DNA of 64,000 nt from Trissonchulus latispiculum. Taxonomy: Eukaryota; Nematoda; Enoplea; Enoplida; Ironidae. Positions 1-11,137 of the stretch are shown here, piece after piece. The stretch is from positions 1 through 64,000 of the forward strand of contig JASAND010015627.1 in NCBI GenBank assembly GCA_030248195.1, written 5' to 3'. The notes under the pieces are model-generated. The model ran no database searches and was not told the origin of the DNA. It saw nothing but the letters and a program-made list of their open reading frames with translations. Position numbers and translations under genes: made by a program. Every line of letters starts with the position of its first letter. Within the stretch, counting starts at the first letter, position 1.

Positions 1-56
1 AGGCTCTACCTAGGCCTGTTTGGAGGATGGGTTTATAGCCGTCGTAGGTGGTGGGA

Positions 57-640
57 TTACCTCCTTCCTGGGGCTTGGAAGAGGTTATCGGAGGGGAACC
101 GGTCATCAAATAAAAGGGGGGTTTCACGGGTGGAGCTGTGGACAGACGCCCTATAGATGCAGAGGGCCCAGGGGAGGTATTCGTCCCAGTTGGACTGATT
201 ATTGTCAACGTACTTGACAATAAGGGAACGGAGGGTACGGTTAAGGCGTTCAAGCATAACTCATTGGTTTGGGGGTGGTACGCAGCAGTACGTAGGCGGT
301 TCGAACCGCCGCGTTCCACTAGGGTCTGCATAAAGTGTGGACATAAAATTGGGGCCCTGGTCTGTGAGGTAGGAGCGGGCAGTAATCCCAGTGACTTTAC
401 AAACCAGTCAGGTACCAGTAGGCGGTGGTTTCGGCTCGCTCGTTGGGCATGGCAAAAGCTTTGCATGGTCGGGTTAGATAATCGACAATAACTAGGACGC
501 ATGTATTTCCATTCCTGGTTTCTCGGGAACCGAAATGCATGACGTCCATAGCCACGATAACGGGCGGGGCATGGGCTATGAGGTATTTTTTGGAGCAGAG
601 CTTGATGATTCTGGGGCTGTGGTTAAACCACAGTGTACAC
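57..640 (-). pseudogene. gypsy integrase core, broken frames
   Basis: Minus-strand translation in changing frames shows an integrase catalytic core. Around 460-570 is a segment with MDVMHFG (first catalytic Asp) followed by LVIVDYLTR. Around 350-400 is TDQGPNF (second Asp region). At 57-257 is an ORF beginning MLERLNRTL, which contains the third acidic residue, followed by WDEYLPWALCIYRAS, typical of the region after the core in Ty3/gypsy integrases. The three pieces lie in different frames, so no functional integrase can be read. Integrase joins the cDNA ends to host DNA. Here it is a relic, and the C-terminus continues beyond base 1. Confidence 0.8.
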
Positions 641-1268
641 GGTTTACCACTGGGTGCGCACTAGTCGGTGAGGTCTTGGGACATAGTTGGCCAACAGTAG
701 CGGGCTGCTAGGGGGAGGCATGGGCGCTTTTATGACAGCGATGGCCGCCTGACATAAATGGGATGGGCCTTTGACTCGGCTTGTACACTCACGCCGACCT
801 TTAGCATACTGACTACTTTGCAAGGACTCGTCACTGGGCGACGAGCTCCTTTTCGTCAACATTCCACCAGTAAATAGGACGCCTCTGTAGGTGGGGGTTA
901 GGGACGCAGCTTGCGAAGGGTTGCCGCCATGTCGGGGTCAGGGGGGAATTTCTTGTGCTCGATCACATTGGCGTTACGAACAGCGGTAAACTCCGGTTCT
1001 TCCCGAGTTCGCGCTTCCAGGTAAGGCCAGAGGAGCAGGGCAATCAGGTTATGGCACAAACGGTAGGGGATAGAGGACGTCGGTGAGGTGCTGTTCAACC
1101 AGAGGTTGGTGGGAATCCAGCCGGGAAAGACCCGGTCCGGCACTACATTGATTTTTCTCGGGGCGGTATTCGACTTCGTAGTCGAATTCTGTAAGGCCGA
1201 GGGCGTACTTGGCGACATCCCCTTGGCCTTGCTGCTTATAATTATTCAGGATACGGTCGACGGCCTGG

Positions 1269-2413
1269 TTATCCGCATGTATAAGGAACTTTTGGATGGT
1301 GAGGTAATGTCAAACTTGGCGCCCGTCCCTTCCAGCTTATTGATATCGTAATTCTTTTCGGCGGGGGAGTAGAGCGGCGTTGGCCAGTATAAGCCACGGG
1401 CGTTCCTTTAACGTACGGGGGCCGGATGGCTTTTGGCGGACCGGGGACGGAAACTCGTTGTTCTAGTACAGCGCCTAGCCCACCGTAACTAGCGTCAACG
1501 GACACGATGAACCGTTTTCAAAATCTTAGGGAACGCCAGGACGGGGCTTAGTGAGTTGGGTCTTAAGGGTCTCAAAGGCTTCCCGACACTCTTCAGACCA
1601 CACAAAGGGGGCGTTTTTCTTGAGGAAGTCGGTGAGGGGCTTGGCAATGCGGGCAAAAATTCAAAAACAAACCGCATTACGTTAAGAAAGGATTTCACCT
1701 CGGGTGACGTCCTTGGGTGGTTGGAGTTTGGTGACGGCGGACACCTTGTCGGGATCGACGCCAACGCCGCTATGTCCGACATAGTGTCCAAGGAAGGGGG
1801 ACGGGAATGGCGGCAAAACAGCACTTTTTCAGTTTAATACGTAGGCCGTTTTCCCGGGAGCTCGTGGAAGGTGGTCTGAAGGGTGTGGATATGGGACATG
1901 GGGTCAATGGAGGGGATGAGAACGTCGTCAATATAGACGGGGAGGTCGGTGAGGACTTTTTCCATAATCCTCTGGAAGGTAGCCGGGGCGTTACATAATC
2001 CGAAGGGCATTACGTTCATATGGAAGAGGCCCATATGAGAAACAAAGGCGGTTTTTTCACGGTGTTCGGGGTAGACCTCCACCTGCCAGTAACCGGCAGC
2101 TAGGTCAATGGTGGAAAAGATGTTCGCACCCTCAATTGGTCGAGAATTTCGTCGATTTTGGGGAGGGGGTAATTATCTTTCTTCGTGATTTTGTTTAGGC
2201 GGCGGTAATCGATGACAAGACGGGTAGACCCGTCTTTTTTCCCGACCAAAATGCAGAGTGAGGACCAGGGGGAAGTGGAGGGGGAGCACACACCCTCGTC
2301 GAGCATGGCTTTAATGTGTTTCTCACCCTGGGCCTTGTCCTTCCGATTATTTCGGTACGCCTGGCTTTTGATGGGGGCCTCTCGGCGCCGATATCTATGA
2401 TGTGCTGGTCCAC
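1269..2413 (-). pseudogene. gypsy reverse transcriptase and RNase H, broken frames
   Basis: The N-terminal RT part at 2100-2306 (minus) reads LVIDYRRLNKITKKDNYPLP, the conserved RT block of Ty3/gypsy. The next block at 1834-2082 contains MPFGLCNAPATFQ and the catalytic box VYIDDVLI. At 1269-1505 the RNase H start appears as SVDASYGGLGAVL. Each piece sits in a different frame and stop codons separate them, so this is a pseudogene although the individual motifs are well kept. RT and RNase H would convert element RNA to cDNA. The sharp motifs suggest a fairly recent death or a few sequencing indels in homopolymer runs. Confidence 0.85.
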
Positions 2414-3440
2414 GTTGGTCCGGCCGGTAGTAACGGGGCGGGCAATAACATCAAAATACTCGACAAGGAGGCGTTTGGGGCAATGTTTTTGAAGTGTTCA
2501 TCGAGGTCCATAGCGGCGAAATCAACATTTTCCTCGATGAACTTGACGCGTTCTTCCATGGAGGGGAGGGGTTGGGGAAGCATAGTGTCTGCCGAGTAAT
2601 GCAAGTCATTAAACCCGCGCAGACCCTGCTCTGAGGGAGAGGGGCTGGATCCAATTGTTCAGAGGTACTGGGTTGGGGTGGGTTTGCCTCAACCGTTCCT
2701 GGGAAGGTGCATCCGGCAGGCAGCACCCGTCTGCCGGGGGTTCCGAGGCATCCGCAAAGAGGACCTCGGCTTCCGTCATCTCCTCGAGGTGACAAATCAC
2801 GGGCCGGGCATTTCTCCAAAGTGGTGGGGGGGTGGGGACAACTCGGGCTTCCGAAGTTGCCCGGGGGAGTTGGAGGCAATAGATAGTGGGGTCAACCCAC
2901 TTTACCGGGGAATGATCGGGTTCCATCATATCCGTGGGGTCCGGTGTACCTCCGGGCAAAAATCTGTCCTTTTCACTGGGGTAGGGTAGGGGCGAGGGGG
3001 GGCTACACTGGGCTGCCCGGAAGGGCTGATGGTCTGTCCAGGATTGCAGACTGTCCTGGAGTTGAAGTGGTTCACCCACCATTCCGACGCATACTGACGT
3101 CCGTCAGCCTCCTGAATGGGGTGATGGGCTGCTCGGCCTCGCCGAGGGACAGATTTTTAGGGAGGTCAACCAGACAGTCGTGGGGGTTATAGACACGGAT
3201 ATAGGTGACCTTGTCCGACGTTTCGAGGACACCAGGGACAGGGTAGACCTCATACCGCTCCATAAGTTCCGGGTCGGGTTCAAAAAGGACTGCTTGGTAG
3301 CAGTTGGGTTGTTTTTCGCCGTCCACGAGACAGCGCACGGGGACCATAGCTTCAGACCGGAAGCAGTAGGGTTTTCTCCTCATACAGAAGAAAACGCTAA
3401 GGGCAGTCTGAATGCTAAACTTGTTAGCCAGGGCCTGTAG

Positions 3441-4405
3441 TTAATCAGGGGCCAGGAGGGGCGTCTCCCAATAGGGGGTTCGGAGGGAATGGGTTTTTGG
3501 GATGATGGACCAATCGGCTCTTTCCAGGAAGTCATATCCAATTATGACGTCCTGGTGTAACCCTTGGGTTACATGGAAGGTGAAACTGAATTTATGGTTA
3601 TTACAAACAAAAGGGAGTTCGCAAGAGCCGATTATTTGGAGGGTGGAACCCGCTGCGGCAGTGGACACTTTGGCCACCGTCGCAGTGTCCAGGGAAAGGG
3701 AGAAGATACCCGAGGCATTTACGCGGTCGAAAAATGCCTTGGAGATGAGGCAAATATTGGCCCAGGAGTCTACGAGGGCAATGGCTTTGACCCCGGACAC
3801 GCTCACCAGGATGAGGGGACTCTTCCGCAGAGCAATACGGGAGCATTGCGATGCGAAAAAGGATGTGTTGCCCATCAAAACGGCTTGGACCGCTTCTCTG
3901 ATGGGATTAGGGGGCGGGCTTTTGGGTGGTGAGGCGTCCAAGGTCTGCGCCTCCTCCTCCAGACATTGCGTTGGATCCGGAGGAAGCGAGGGGGGCGGTG
4001 TTTTTTCAGGGGATCTGGGTTGGGTAGGGGAAATGGGTTTTTCGGGTTGAGAGGGGGCTTCCCCCTCAGAATGGGACCGGGTTTTCTTCGATTTTGGAGC
4101 GGTCTTATTGGTCGTGGGGTCGGACTGAGGGCGCTGAGGTTGAGGGGGAGGGTCAGCCCAAATGGACATATTGGGAGACGGAGTTGGCCAGATGCTTCCA
4201 GCTCCTCCGTCCGGCGGCGGTCCATGGCCATGAAGTCGAAAAGCAAGTTCTCGAACTCGTCGACTTTCCTTCGGACCTGGGTCATGGTGGTGTGAAAGTC
4301 TTCGTTAGCCTTTCTAGTGGCGTGGCCCACAGAGGTTAACACTTCATGTTGGGCTGCCTCAACCTCGTTCAGCTCCTCGCGGACTTCCTGTAACATGTCA
4401 CCCAA
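3441..4405 (-). pseudogene. gypsy pol: coiled-coil leader and retropepsin-like protease with altered active site
   Basis: An ORF at 3875-4405 starts with a charged, heptad-like stretch (MLQEVREELNEVEAAQHEV onwards) predicted by eye to form a coiled coil. An overlapping frame at 3441-4169 carries a proline-rich region, then a retropepsin-like fold: VSVSGVKAIALVDSW followed by ANICLISKAFF, and further on DVIIGYDFL, the usual second conserved block of Ty3 proteases. The active-site triad should be DSG or DTG; here it reads DSW, which should inactivate the enzyme. The frame changes between the leader and the protease. Confidence 0.72.
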
Positions 4406-4488
4406 TTCAAAGTAAGGTGCTCACTGTTCCGGGGTAAAGGGATTGGCAGAGGTTGCGGTTGGGGGGACAGAGTCGTGACGGGCGCTCT

Positions 4489-5770
4489 TGGAATGGCGGG
4501 GGGCGAGCCGCCACGAATTGTCCCCTTTATTCCGCAGGGGGGGGGGGTTCGGGGCGCGAAGGGAGGGGGGAGCAGGTTATTTTAGGAGGGACAGGGGGGG
4601 GGGGGTTGGGGGCCGGCTTGGGGGGGGGGGGGTTGGGGGGTGGTGGGGGTTGGGGGGTGGGGGGGGGGGGGGGGGGGGGGGAGGGGGTGGGGGGGGGGGG
4701 AATGGGTACGTACGTCATCGGATATCCGTACGTTTTTCCGTTTTTGTCTGGAAAGGGGTAGGGTAGTCAGCAGTGGATCCTTTAGGGGAGGGACGTTGTC
4801 GATGAGATCCACTTGGATCTTCTTCGTCGCTTTCTGGGGTTTATAGGAATGCCGGGCGGGTTTCCACTGCCGACTTTTAACCCGCTTATCACTCAACAGC
4901 ACCAGATTTGCCCCGGTGAGAGGCGGGTGGAAGGTCGAGGAGGGATAGGAATCATGATGAAAATCATGATTCCCTTGCTGAGGGGGGGTTAAAGGAAGTC
5001 TGGCGTGGCCCAAGACTGAGGTCGGCAGGGGAGTTGAGGAAGTTTTGGCGTGGTCCAAAACTGGGATCGGCGGGTCGGTTTGGGTAGGGGCGGACGAAGG
5101 CGGTTTTTTGCGAGACTGGGCTCCCAGTCTCCAAAAGGCTTCACCTGTTTCCGCCACCGGTTCCAAAACTTATAGGGACGGGTATTACCTTCCTTATCCC
5201 TGATAAGGTTCCCGCCGCCGGGGTACCCACCATTGGCCATAACCAAATCGTGGGAGGGAAACCAGGCCTGACGACGCTTCTTCTGATGCTTCCTTCGGAT
5301 GCAGTATTTGCAACTGGGGTTGTTGCAAATCTCCTGATATTGGGCGGACACGGCCTGGAGGCCCATGGTCTGTTTCCATTCAGACCAGAACCAGTTGGGG
5401 CGGAGCAGGCCATTACCGTATCAGACAGAATCCCCGCCGCCGGGAAATCCTCCGTACATGTTGACCAGCTCCGCTGTGGGCCTCCACTGGCAAACCCTGA
5501 CCTGCTTGGGTTCCAGGAAGCAGCGGCTACGTCGGACAGGGTAGGGAGGTTCAGCAATGTGGTCGAACAGACTAGGCAGTCCGTTCTTGGGGGGAGGGGA
5601 CGGGGTATAATCCGTTGAACAAGAGGATCCAGATAGGGAATCTGTTCGGTAAAATTCGGGGGGGGGGGGCTGAGGGGTTAGGTTCGTGGGAGTTTGGGTT
5701 AGATGCGGGGGGGTCATTAGTAAAAGCAAAGACCATATTTACAGCATAGGAGGGTTGCCGGGGGCGCCCC
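4489..5770 (-). other. proline-rich linker between gag and protease, frames broken
   Basis: Between the gag stop and the protease region, minus-strand frames 4582-5166, 4989-5366 and 5421-5729 encode proline-rich low-complexity protein with two copies of a motif like YGGFPGGG / NGGYPGGG, and a cysteine cluster NPSCKYCIRRKHQKK. The repeated motif suggests an internal duplication. No family could be assigned. It is probably a gag-pol linker of this gypsy lineage, now frame-broken. Confidence 0.4.
4594..4702 (+). repeat. near-pure poly-G tract (quadruplex-prone)
   Basis: About 110 bases consist almost only of G runs separated by single T or A bases. This can form several G-quadruplexes on the plus strand. 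It lies in the linker of the gypsy element, where the minus strand encodes polyproline. Copy number and length of such runs are often wrong in assemblies. Confidence 0.85.
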
Positions 5771-5777
5771 CCAGGGT

Positions 5778-8040
5778 TTACTGAGGACGCCCCTGGTTGG
5801 CGTTTCCCTGGTTCTGAAAAAGGCCAGGGGGTCTCTGACTCCTGGGTGGGGGTAGGAGGTCCTTCTGGGCACCTCCTTGTTGGTCAGGGGGTTGGGACGG
5901 GTTTAGCGGCTGATCCGTGACAGCCACCTTAGGGTTACTCAACATACGTAAAAACCCGGGGTGGTTTGGACCCAGGTTCTGGACTGCTCGGATCCGGTCA
6001 GGGCATTGCATCCAACCATGCCCTTCCTTAACACACCAGAAGCACAATCTAGGTCCATATGGCCTCTGGTTGGGGTTGTTGGGACGGGGACCAGAGTTGG
6101 AGGGGTAATTATAGCCAGACCTATAATTAGAGTTGGGCCGAGGGTTCTGAGATCGGGGAAAGCGGGGCTGTTGGTACTGGGCTCGAGCTTGAGGGGGGTA
6201 GGGTGATGCCATACGCATTTCTGCTGCGTAGGCCTCTTGTTCCGGGGAATTTGAGGGGTAATCAAAGTAATCGGGGTCTTCGAAAGGGTCGTCATAAGCT
6301 CGAGCCGCAAAGGCTAGGGGCGGGGTTTCTTCCTCCATGGCCCGCTCGACGGACTGGACAATAAGCAGAGCTCGGTCGATCATGGAACTCTGCTCATTTT
6401 GGGGCCAATAGGACATTTCGGCTAGCTGACCAGCCACCCGGACCCTAAGGGCTTCCCTCAGGCCGGGTTTGAACTGTTCAGCCATTTTCCGGTCGCGTTC
6501 CCGGATACCAGCGGAGGGGAAGGCTTTTGCCGCCAAAAGTCGAAGGGCCATTACGTACTGGTGGGCTTTTTCCGAGGGTTGTTGCCTTCGGCGGTAAAAT
6601 TGGTCGGCATACTGCTCGACCGTCGTGGGGATGGGCTCGTACAATTGCTTCAGAATGTCCACCAGTTTCTCGAAAGAATCGGGTATGTTAGGGCCATGGA
6701 GGGCTTCCTTGACGGAATAGTCAAGAAACTGCCACAGGATTTGGTGGAGGAGGTGGGGAGGGACTTCATGGACACGAGCCGTGTCCTTGAAGTATGAGAT
6801 CAAGGTCGTAAACTTGATCTGGCTCTGGGGGCCTAGGAATGGTTTCGTTCCCTTAAAGGCCTTTAGGTACTCAGCCACGTGTCGCGCCGTGGACAGGTTG
6901 GACTGCTCCACCTGGGCTTCCCTGGTGTGCAGTTGGGGATCAGGGCGTCTCCGGGAAAAGGGAGGGCGGGTAGGTCGGTTAGCCCGAGTATCGCTTTGGG
7001 CCCGGGGGCGGAATGGGAATGTGGGGCCATCGTCACCGGATTCCGAGTCGGACGACGGCGGAGAATCGCCGTGGGGAGGGGTTGGACGGCTAGGGGGCTG
7101 CCCCCTCGTCCTTGGTTCGGGCGGGGGTTTCACATCGGAATCCTCTTCGATGGCCGCCACAAGTTCGAGGAATTCTGTATAAACCCTGGGATGGTTTTGA
7201 TACAGAAAAACCCACATTTCCCGGGTCATATGGCGTACCTGCTGGGCCAGGACCGACTTACCAATCTGGTCGTCGAGGCATTCATAGGGGGTTTTATGCG
7301 TAGGAGGGGCCCAGCCAGGACACGCCGGAACTTTGGGACAAAAACCCAGAGTGGGTTTTTTCTTGGGTTGGGGCTTTCCGGACGGTTGTTCCAGGGGAGT
7401 GGGATTGAGGGGTGGGGCTGAATCTGCTGAATTTCCGGAGGTAGAGGGGTAGGACGCATGTGAGGCCAGGGGGGGGCGTCCCGTCATCATAATTCTGACG
7501 GTTCCGTAGGTCACCCGACTTGTCCCACATCAAGCCGGATGAGGGGGAGGCCAGGCCCCAGTGCTGGCTAGACCGGCGATTTTGGGGTTTTTGAGCTCCC
7601 TCAGAGGTAGCTCTGGGTCGGGTAAGGGGGGGCATGGATTTTCTCACTCGTGATTGGGCGGGACCCGAATCAGTGAGACGATCAAAAATGGGGTTTTTGG
7701 GGTTAGGGGCGTCGCCGATCAGCCGGGCCAGCTGCTCTTGATATTTCCTCCACTGGCCTCGGGTACGCAATTTATCTTCTTCACTGGGGAAGGAACCGTC
7801 CAGATTGACCGTGGAATCATGACGGGAGGGGCTTCCCCTACCTCCGTCCTGGGGGGAGTCCGACGAGGGGTGTAGATCGTCCTCGGGACTCAGTCCTGAC
7901 CCGAGGCGGGTGTGAACGGAAGATCCGTGCTGCCCAGAACTTCCGCCCACGGCCCCAAGGTCAGGAGGAGGAGGGTCAGGGGATCGGGCCACTCTGGGTT
8001 TACTGTCGAAGGGGTCGTCTTCAGGGGGGCGATTATCCAT
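5778..8040 (-). pseudogene. gypsy gag-like capsid/nucleocapsid protein, one apparent frameshift
   Basis: The main frame (5778-7514) encodes about 570 residues: an acidic/proline-rich region, a helical capsid-like domain (around residues 200-400, with the segment EQYADQFYRRRQQPSEKAHQ), and near the C-terminus a CX2CX4HX4C zinc knuckle reading CFWCVKEGHGWMQC. The N-terminal part continues in another frame from an ATG at 8040 (MDNRPPEDDPF). The two frames overlap around a G7 run near 7469-7476, so a one-base slip there explains the break. A single-base assembly error is a real alternative to true decay. The protein would package element RNA. Confidence 0.8.
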
Positions 8041-10300
8041 TATAAACACAACACAAGAAAAAAACACAACTTACCAAATTAGTTATATACGTATATCGAA
8101 ATTTTGGGCAGCACCTGGGGACGATAGGGACGTTTTGGGGCGGTATACGTATATAACTAGGGAAGGTCGGGGATTTCTAGGCCAGGGACACGAAACTCCA
8201 ATTATACGTACGTATTTCAGGCCAAAATTCGGGGGTTGGGTCGATCTCCGGATCGACCTGGATTTACGGGGAATCCGTCCAGGGGGTAAGCAGCAGTCCA
8301 CCAGTTGGGGCTGACGAGGGATAGCAATACCAGGTTAGATTCCTGGGCGAGTCCCGGAATCCAACCAAATTTTACAAAATTTTTGTATTTCCCTCCCAAA
8401 AATTTTTTGGGTGGGGGGGACTAATTGAGGTAAATTTAGGGCGGGTAGGGAGTTGCTGGTATAATGGGGATGGATTATCACTTGGCGTGGTCCCGGTGAT
8501 AATCCAAGGGTAGAGTTGGGCTACCCAACTATAATAAGAAATTCCACAAGGGTAAGGGAAAAATAACACAGCACTAGAAATTCACCAAAATAAACCCACT
8601 GATCAAAATAAACACACCACTCGTCGACAGAAAGGAAACGGGACAAATAAAAGTCAGGGGAAATTGACAGGAAGTCAGGCGTCTGACTGGGACTTTAAGC
8701 GATGCGTGGGCGGCACTTCAAAGAGCCCAAGCAAAGTCAGACGCCTGATAAGGACTTAAGCAATGCGGTGGCGGGCCAAAGAAGTTAACACAAAGGTTTG
8801 CAATTGGAAATGACGTCAATTGCAGACCTTTGTGAATCCACACGGGGGGGAATGGGTATATACGAACGCCGAGGGGATAAAAGACCGGCGAATCCAGTCA
8901 ATATTAAGGAAAGAGGATAGGGGGGGTAAAAACTTTACAGGTATAGGGAAAAATAATTTGGGGCTCTAAAAAAATTTTTGGACTAGGGGGGGCTAGAAAA
9001 ATTAATTTAGGGGGGGGAAATAGGAAATTTTAGGGGAAAAAAATTAGGGAAGAGCCTGAAACTGGCAGCCTAATGTAAAATAGGCTGACAGTAATAAAAA
9101 AAATTGGGGGGAGAGCCTAGGCCGGGCAGCCTAATGTAAAATATGGGGGAGCTAGGGATTTTAACCACTGAGCTCACGCCCCAAATCTTACAAGTGGAAC
9201 TGTGCGCAAGGACGCTGACCTACTACTGCGGGTGGAGATATTTAGTCCAGGCGGCTCTCTACCACCGACTTGCCTCGCCAAGGGGGAAATGGATAATTTT
9301 TGGGGGACGCCAACGGGGCGCCTAACAAAACTGGGGAACACACACACGAAATAGACTCAGAAATAAGTCAGCTCCGGGCTAATCCCAGAGCTCTACCTAG
9401 CTAGGAACAAAGATCAAACTTAGTAAAGCGTAGTAAAAATAATTAAATAAAATGGACGAAAGACAACTGGCGGATTTACTGGTACAACACAGGGCAAAGT
9501 TATGACAGGAAAGTCCGTCCGACGGTATCCAGACAAGACAGGCAAATTAAAGCGGGCTACCCGCACAATAACAAAAGGGAAGCACAAACGAAGGGGAGGG
9601 GACCAGCAACAAATCGGGCAATGGAACAATACAATAAAATTGGGGGAGGGGAGTTAGCTGGTGAAGTTAGACCCAGGGGGAGGGAACAGGGGCAACCCCG
9701 CTAGTTAGGATGGAAAGAAAAAAGGGGAGAGTTAGGAGTAAATTGAAAAGTAAGTAAAAAGGGCGTTTAGAGCAAAAGAAGGGATTAGGAAATAAGTTGA
9801 AAAGGGTTTTAAAGGGAAAAAGCAAAAACTGAATACTTACTCTTTAGGTGTAGGATATAGGATTGTGGGGCCCCAATCTCAGATAACCAACCGCTCCGTG
9901 ACTTGACAAACTCCCAACTGACTAAAAGGTGATGTAATCATTCAAGGAGAATTTAGTCATGCGTTGGGAACGGGAGGGTCTATCTTCGCTAAGCCAACCA
10001 GAAATGGAAATATGTGCAATGTATAGTTCACGCTCAGAAATAGACAATTTTAGATAATTTTTAAAACATGAGCATAAAGTTAGCACTGCACAATGTTTTA
10101 GGGGGGATTTTACATACAAAGTAGTACAAAATTATCGGGCTTCCCAACAATTATAATAGTACAATATTTATGGGGAATTTTGGGGATTTTGGGGGATTCT
10201 TAGGAAAAACATTGAAAGTGAAACTTGGGAAAGGACTTGGAAGGGGGGTGATAGCGGGGACGCTATTACCCACATTACATTAATGTTGCCTTGTTTGGAA
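8041..10300 (-). other. probable gypsy 5' UTR/LTR and flank; no gene seen
   Basis: Upstream of gag on the minus strand no coding signal is visible. The region contains short imperfect direct repeats (for example around 8673-8710 and 8735-8775, both with GTCAG and CTTTAAG/CTTAAG; and around 9052-9082 and 9113-9142, both with CAGCCTAATGTAAAATA), and paired copies of a TATACGTATATAAC-like motif near 8088 and 8140. These resemble LTR/UTR material. The LTR ends could not be fixed without the partner LTR, and no convincing primer-binding site was found. Confidence 0.35.
8791..8834. repeat. inverted repeat with 16-bp arms
   Basis: CAAAGGTTTGCAATTG and CAATTGCAGACCTTTG flank a short spacer containing TGACGTCA-like GACGTCA. 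The stem is near-perfect. It lies in the presumed UTR/LTR of the gypsy element and could be a regulatory hairpin or CRE-like promoter site. Confidence 0.6.
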
Positions 10301-10437
10301 GTGGCCGGACGAAAGTTGAAAGGCGTCTAATGGCTGAGCACTTAGTTTTACTGTTTGGTGTGGGTATTTAATATTACCCTGATTTGTAACTGAAATCTTG
10401 ACCTGTTTTGTACCTTTAATTTGCAAGTTGTTGTTAT

Positions 10438-10466
10438 TTGTTGTTGTTGTTGTTGTTGTTGTTTGT
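10438..10466 (+). repeat. (TTG)n trinucleotide microsatellite
   Basis: About nine TTG units. An open minus frame across it gives a polyglutamine run, but nothing around it looks coding. Confidence 0.9.
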
Positions 10467-10779
10467 TATCTGCGTTAGGTTCATGACGATCGTCACCCGA
10501 AGTTGCAACTGTTATCAAGGAAACTGAAATTGTCTTCACATGGCTAAAAAACACAACCGAATTAACAGGAGTTTCATGACCTGGTCGAGCGGCCGACGTA
10601 ACACCCTTCACTCTTAGTCCTGTAGAAATTACAGGAATTTTTGTGGTTTTCTATAAAAGTACTACCGTGTAGTCAGACACCAGCGAAGCTTCTTGTATTT
10701 TTTACAAATGTAGCTTGTTTGAAAAGTGGCGTTTCAAATAGTAAAAATTAAAACAGTTTCTTTTCAATTGTAGCATGAG

Positions 10780-10870
10780 TAAATAATATAAGAGTGTGCC
10801 TCTAGGCACACTCCGTTTTCAGAGCAAAAACTATGCTCTGATCGCTAACGGCACCCGCAAATTAGATCCT
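10780..10870 (+). repeat. left copy of a long-range inverted repeat with internal hairpin
   Basis: AATATAAGAGTGTGCC precedes a self-complementary AGTGTGCCTCTAGGCACACT and then AGAGCAAAAACTATGCTCTG, a second small palindrome. The same ordered block occurs inverted at 21775-21897. The pair encloses the hAT nest and may be the ends of one older, larger element. Confidence 0.65.
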
Positions 10871-11137
10871 TCACTTCAAAGAATTTTGTGCGCTATATTT
10901 GTGTTCTAAATCTCGAAGCAGGCACAAAATTCGCGTACGCACTGCTTGTGTTTTCGAGCTTAAGGGGGGGTCCATTTTTTTGCTCATTTTTTACTTTCTC
11001 CGATCACTGATTTTTACATATTTTATTGTCTAAACTGTGGTGACGAAGAGAAAGATAAATAAAATTTAAAAATGTTTAAATAGCTTAAATACAGGACCTT
11101 AGAAAAAGAGTTGGTTTATGTTATGATCTGATACAAT

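Larger units (their letters stand above)
1..8040 (-). mobile_element. Ty3/gypsy LTR retrotransposon, decayed, 3' end outside window
   Basis: Reading on the minus strand from 8040 downward there is a gag-like protein with a zinc knuckle, a proline-rich linker, an aspartic-protease-like segment, reverse transcriptase with the YIDD box, RNase H, and an integrase core with its C-terminal part running off base 1. The order PR-RT-RH-IN is that of Ty3/gypsy rather than Ty1/copia elements. Frames change repeatedly and no pol ORF is intact, so the copy is dead. The region is markedly more GC-rich than the AT-rich sequence beyond 9.5 kb, which supports an inserted element. No env-like ORF was seen. The 5' LTR could not be delimited because the second LTR lies outside the window. 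Confidence 0.88.

Noticed and set aside
4582..5166. Long proline-rich ORFs over the G-rich tract
   Set aside because: They are translations of poly-G/poly-C low complexity, and the frames are inconsistent; kept only as a broken linker of the gypsy element.
8290..8366. Possible tRNA primer-binding site for the gypsy element (around GAGTCCCGGAATCCA and CAGTCCACCA)
   Set aside because: Counting back from CCA, the acceptor and T-arm spacing of a real tRNA 3' end is not met in either case.
9160..9205. tRNA A-box-like TGAGCTCAGTGGTTA on the minus strand, possible SINE
   Set aside because: No B-box at the expected distance and no clover leaf.
10348..10611. ORF with a polyglutamine run
   Set aside because: Produced by the (TTG)n microsatellite; no coding context.
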